DNA of 64,000 nt from Tridacna crocea (taxonomy: Eukaryota; Mollusca; Bivalvia; Cardiida; Cardiidae): NCBI GenBank assembly GCA_943736015.1, contig OX031064.1, positions 32,735,361-32,799,360 of the forward strand. Direction: 5' to 3'. Shown one piece after another: positions 63,343-64,000 of the stretch (positions are counted from its first letter, which is position 1; each line of letters starts with the position of its first letter). The notes beneath the pieces were generated by a model. That model ran no database searches, was not told where the DNA came from, and worked only from the letters and a program-made list of their open reading frames with translations. A program made the translations under genes and the position numbers.

Positions 63343-63565
63343 ACAGAAAAGGAAAATATTTCCTTTTACCACAAAACTTTTCTTAACTTTTCCAGTGTAT
63401 AAATCCATAAAATCTATAACGAAGAATATCGACATTCGGTGGTGGTGTTTTAAAGAGTGGATACCTCGTTGAAGATGCTTTTCATAAAAGAAAACCTAAA
63501 AGAACAAAACAAACATCGATAAGGAAAATGGGGTCACTGAAAGGTGGAACTTACATCCACTTTGA

Positions 63566-64000
63566 AAATCAAAGCGTTGAGAACGCTGAAGTGGTATTTG
63601 TCAAGGAACCCATTATTTGGAATTAATAATTTGAAAGATTACTCTCGGTTGAAGGGAGAGTAATCATGACAAAGTTTGGATTATTTGTGTATTGGTGGTC
63701 TCCCTTTGATCATTAATGTCCCTTGACAGTACAATGCATGATAAAGAGAAAAAACATGTGAATATTGGAATAAATCAAGTTTGTGCCTGAAAACTATGAT
63801 TTTGAAATATCTTCGTCCGTTACCATTTAATTCCCAACTTTACAATCACTTATTTCGACCTATAAATATTCATGCGCAATCAAATGGAGTAGCGCGCAAT
63901 CATAAGATAAACAAGCCATGGAACGACCTTGTTTTGGAACGAAAAAGCCTAGGACCAAGTGATCGGTAGCCAAATTTTGTATCATTGCACCAATATAAGG
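63566..64000 (-). mobile_element. REP-H copy cut by the window end
   Basis: AATCAAAGCGTTGAGAACGC begins the reverse copy. It is still running at the last base (…TGTATCATTGCACCAATA). The 62-codon frame at 63781 belongs to it. Confidence 0.7.

Overview
This looks like nuclear DNA from a mollusc, most likely a bivalve. It is AT-rich, with very little coding sequence and a dense load of short hairpin transposons. There are several tRNA-headed SINEs with a shared mollusc-type tail (…AAAGCGGCGTAAA). A repeat with 150-170 bp internal units and a GGTCCTCTTGTTT-type 3' end is, from memory, common in bivalve assemblies. I see no bacterial operons, rRNA, functional tRNA or CRISPR array. The species call is inference.

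Only two genes look intact. Both are intronless and encode secreted coiled-coil plus fibrinogen-like-domain (FReD) proteins, at 4764-5903 (+, 379 aa) and 20191-21333 (-, 380 aa). They are about 92% identical and converge across a 14.3 kb interval packed with repeats. The copied unit includes the promoter: an inverted CCAAT box and a TGACGTCA element sit at identical distances from both start codons. Other coding relics are two 5'-truncated non-LTR retrotransposon reverse-transcriptase C-termini (1540-2424 broken; 24080-25043 open) and a PIF/Harbinger transposase N-terminal fragment (23161-23403, minus) inside its own element.

The rest is repeat archaeology. I named the families locally. PAL-A (about 33 copies), PAL-B (4 plus a fragment), PAL-C (2) and PAL-D (about 12 copies and fragments) are roughly 200-230 bp elements. 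They start TTAACCC and end GGGTTAA, carry a long internal palindrome, and insert at TTAA like piggyBac-type non-autonomous elements. MITE-E and MITE-F share a GGTCAGCCTGCGCA palindrome core. REP-G is a ~350 bp element with 8-9 bp target duplications. REP-H is a ~590 bp element with GTGGTATTTGTC near its ends. PAL-I, PAL-J and PAL-K are near-perfect inverted repeats. REP-L contains a 13-unit, 64 bp minisatellite at 39598-40420. REP-M, N, O and P are pairs of dispersed copies. Two elements at 10194-10742 and 36175-36576 have CATCTYCGC ends and about 9 bp target duplications, as in Mutator-like elements.

Layout: 1-4.5 kb repeats and a broken LINE; 4.5-6 kb FReD gene 1; 6-20 kb repeats including a 1.2 kb tandem array; 20.1-21.6 kb FReD gene 2; 21.6-23 kb unassigned DNA; 23-25.3 kb Harbinger relic and LINE copy; 25-64 kb repeats, SINEs and unassigned gaps. 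Nested insertions give a relative order of events at many points. The most unusual signal is in the palindromic elements: stem sequences differ between families and between copies, yet substitutions are mirrored on both arms so the hairpin survives. TTAA-targeted elements are also repeatedly stacked end to end, sharing a terminal TTAA.
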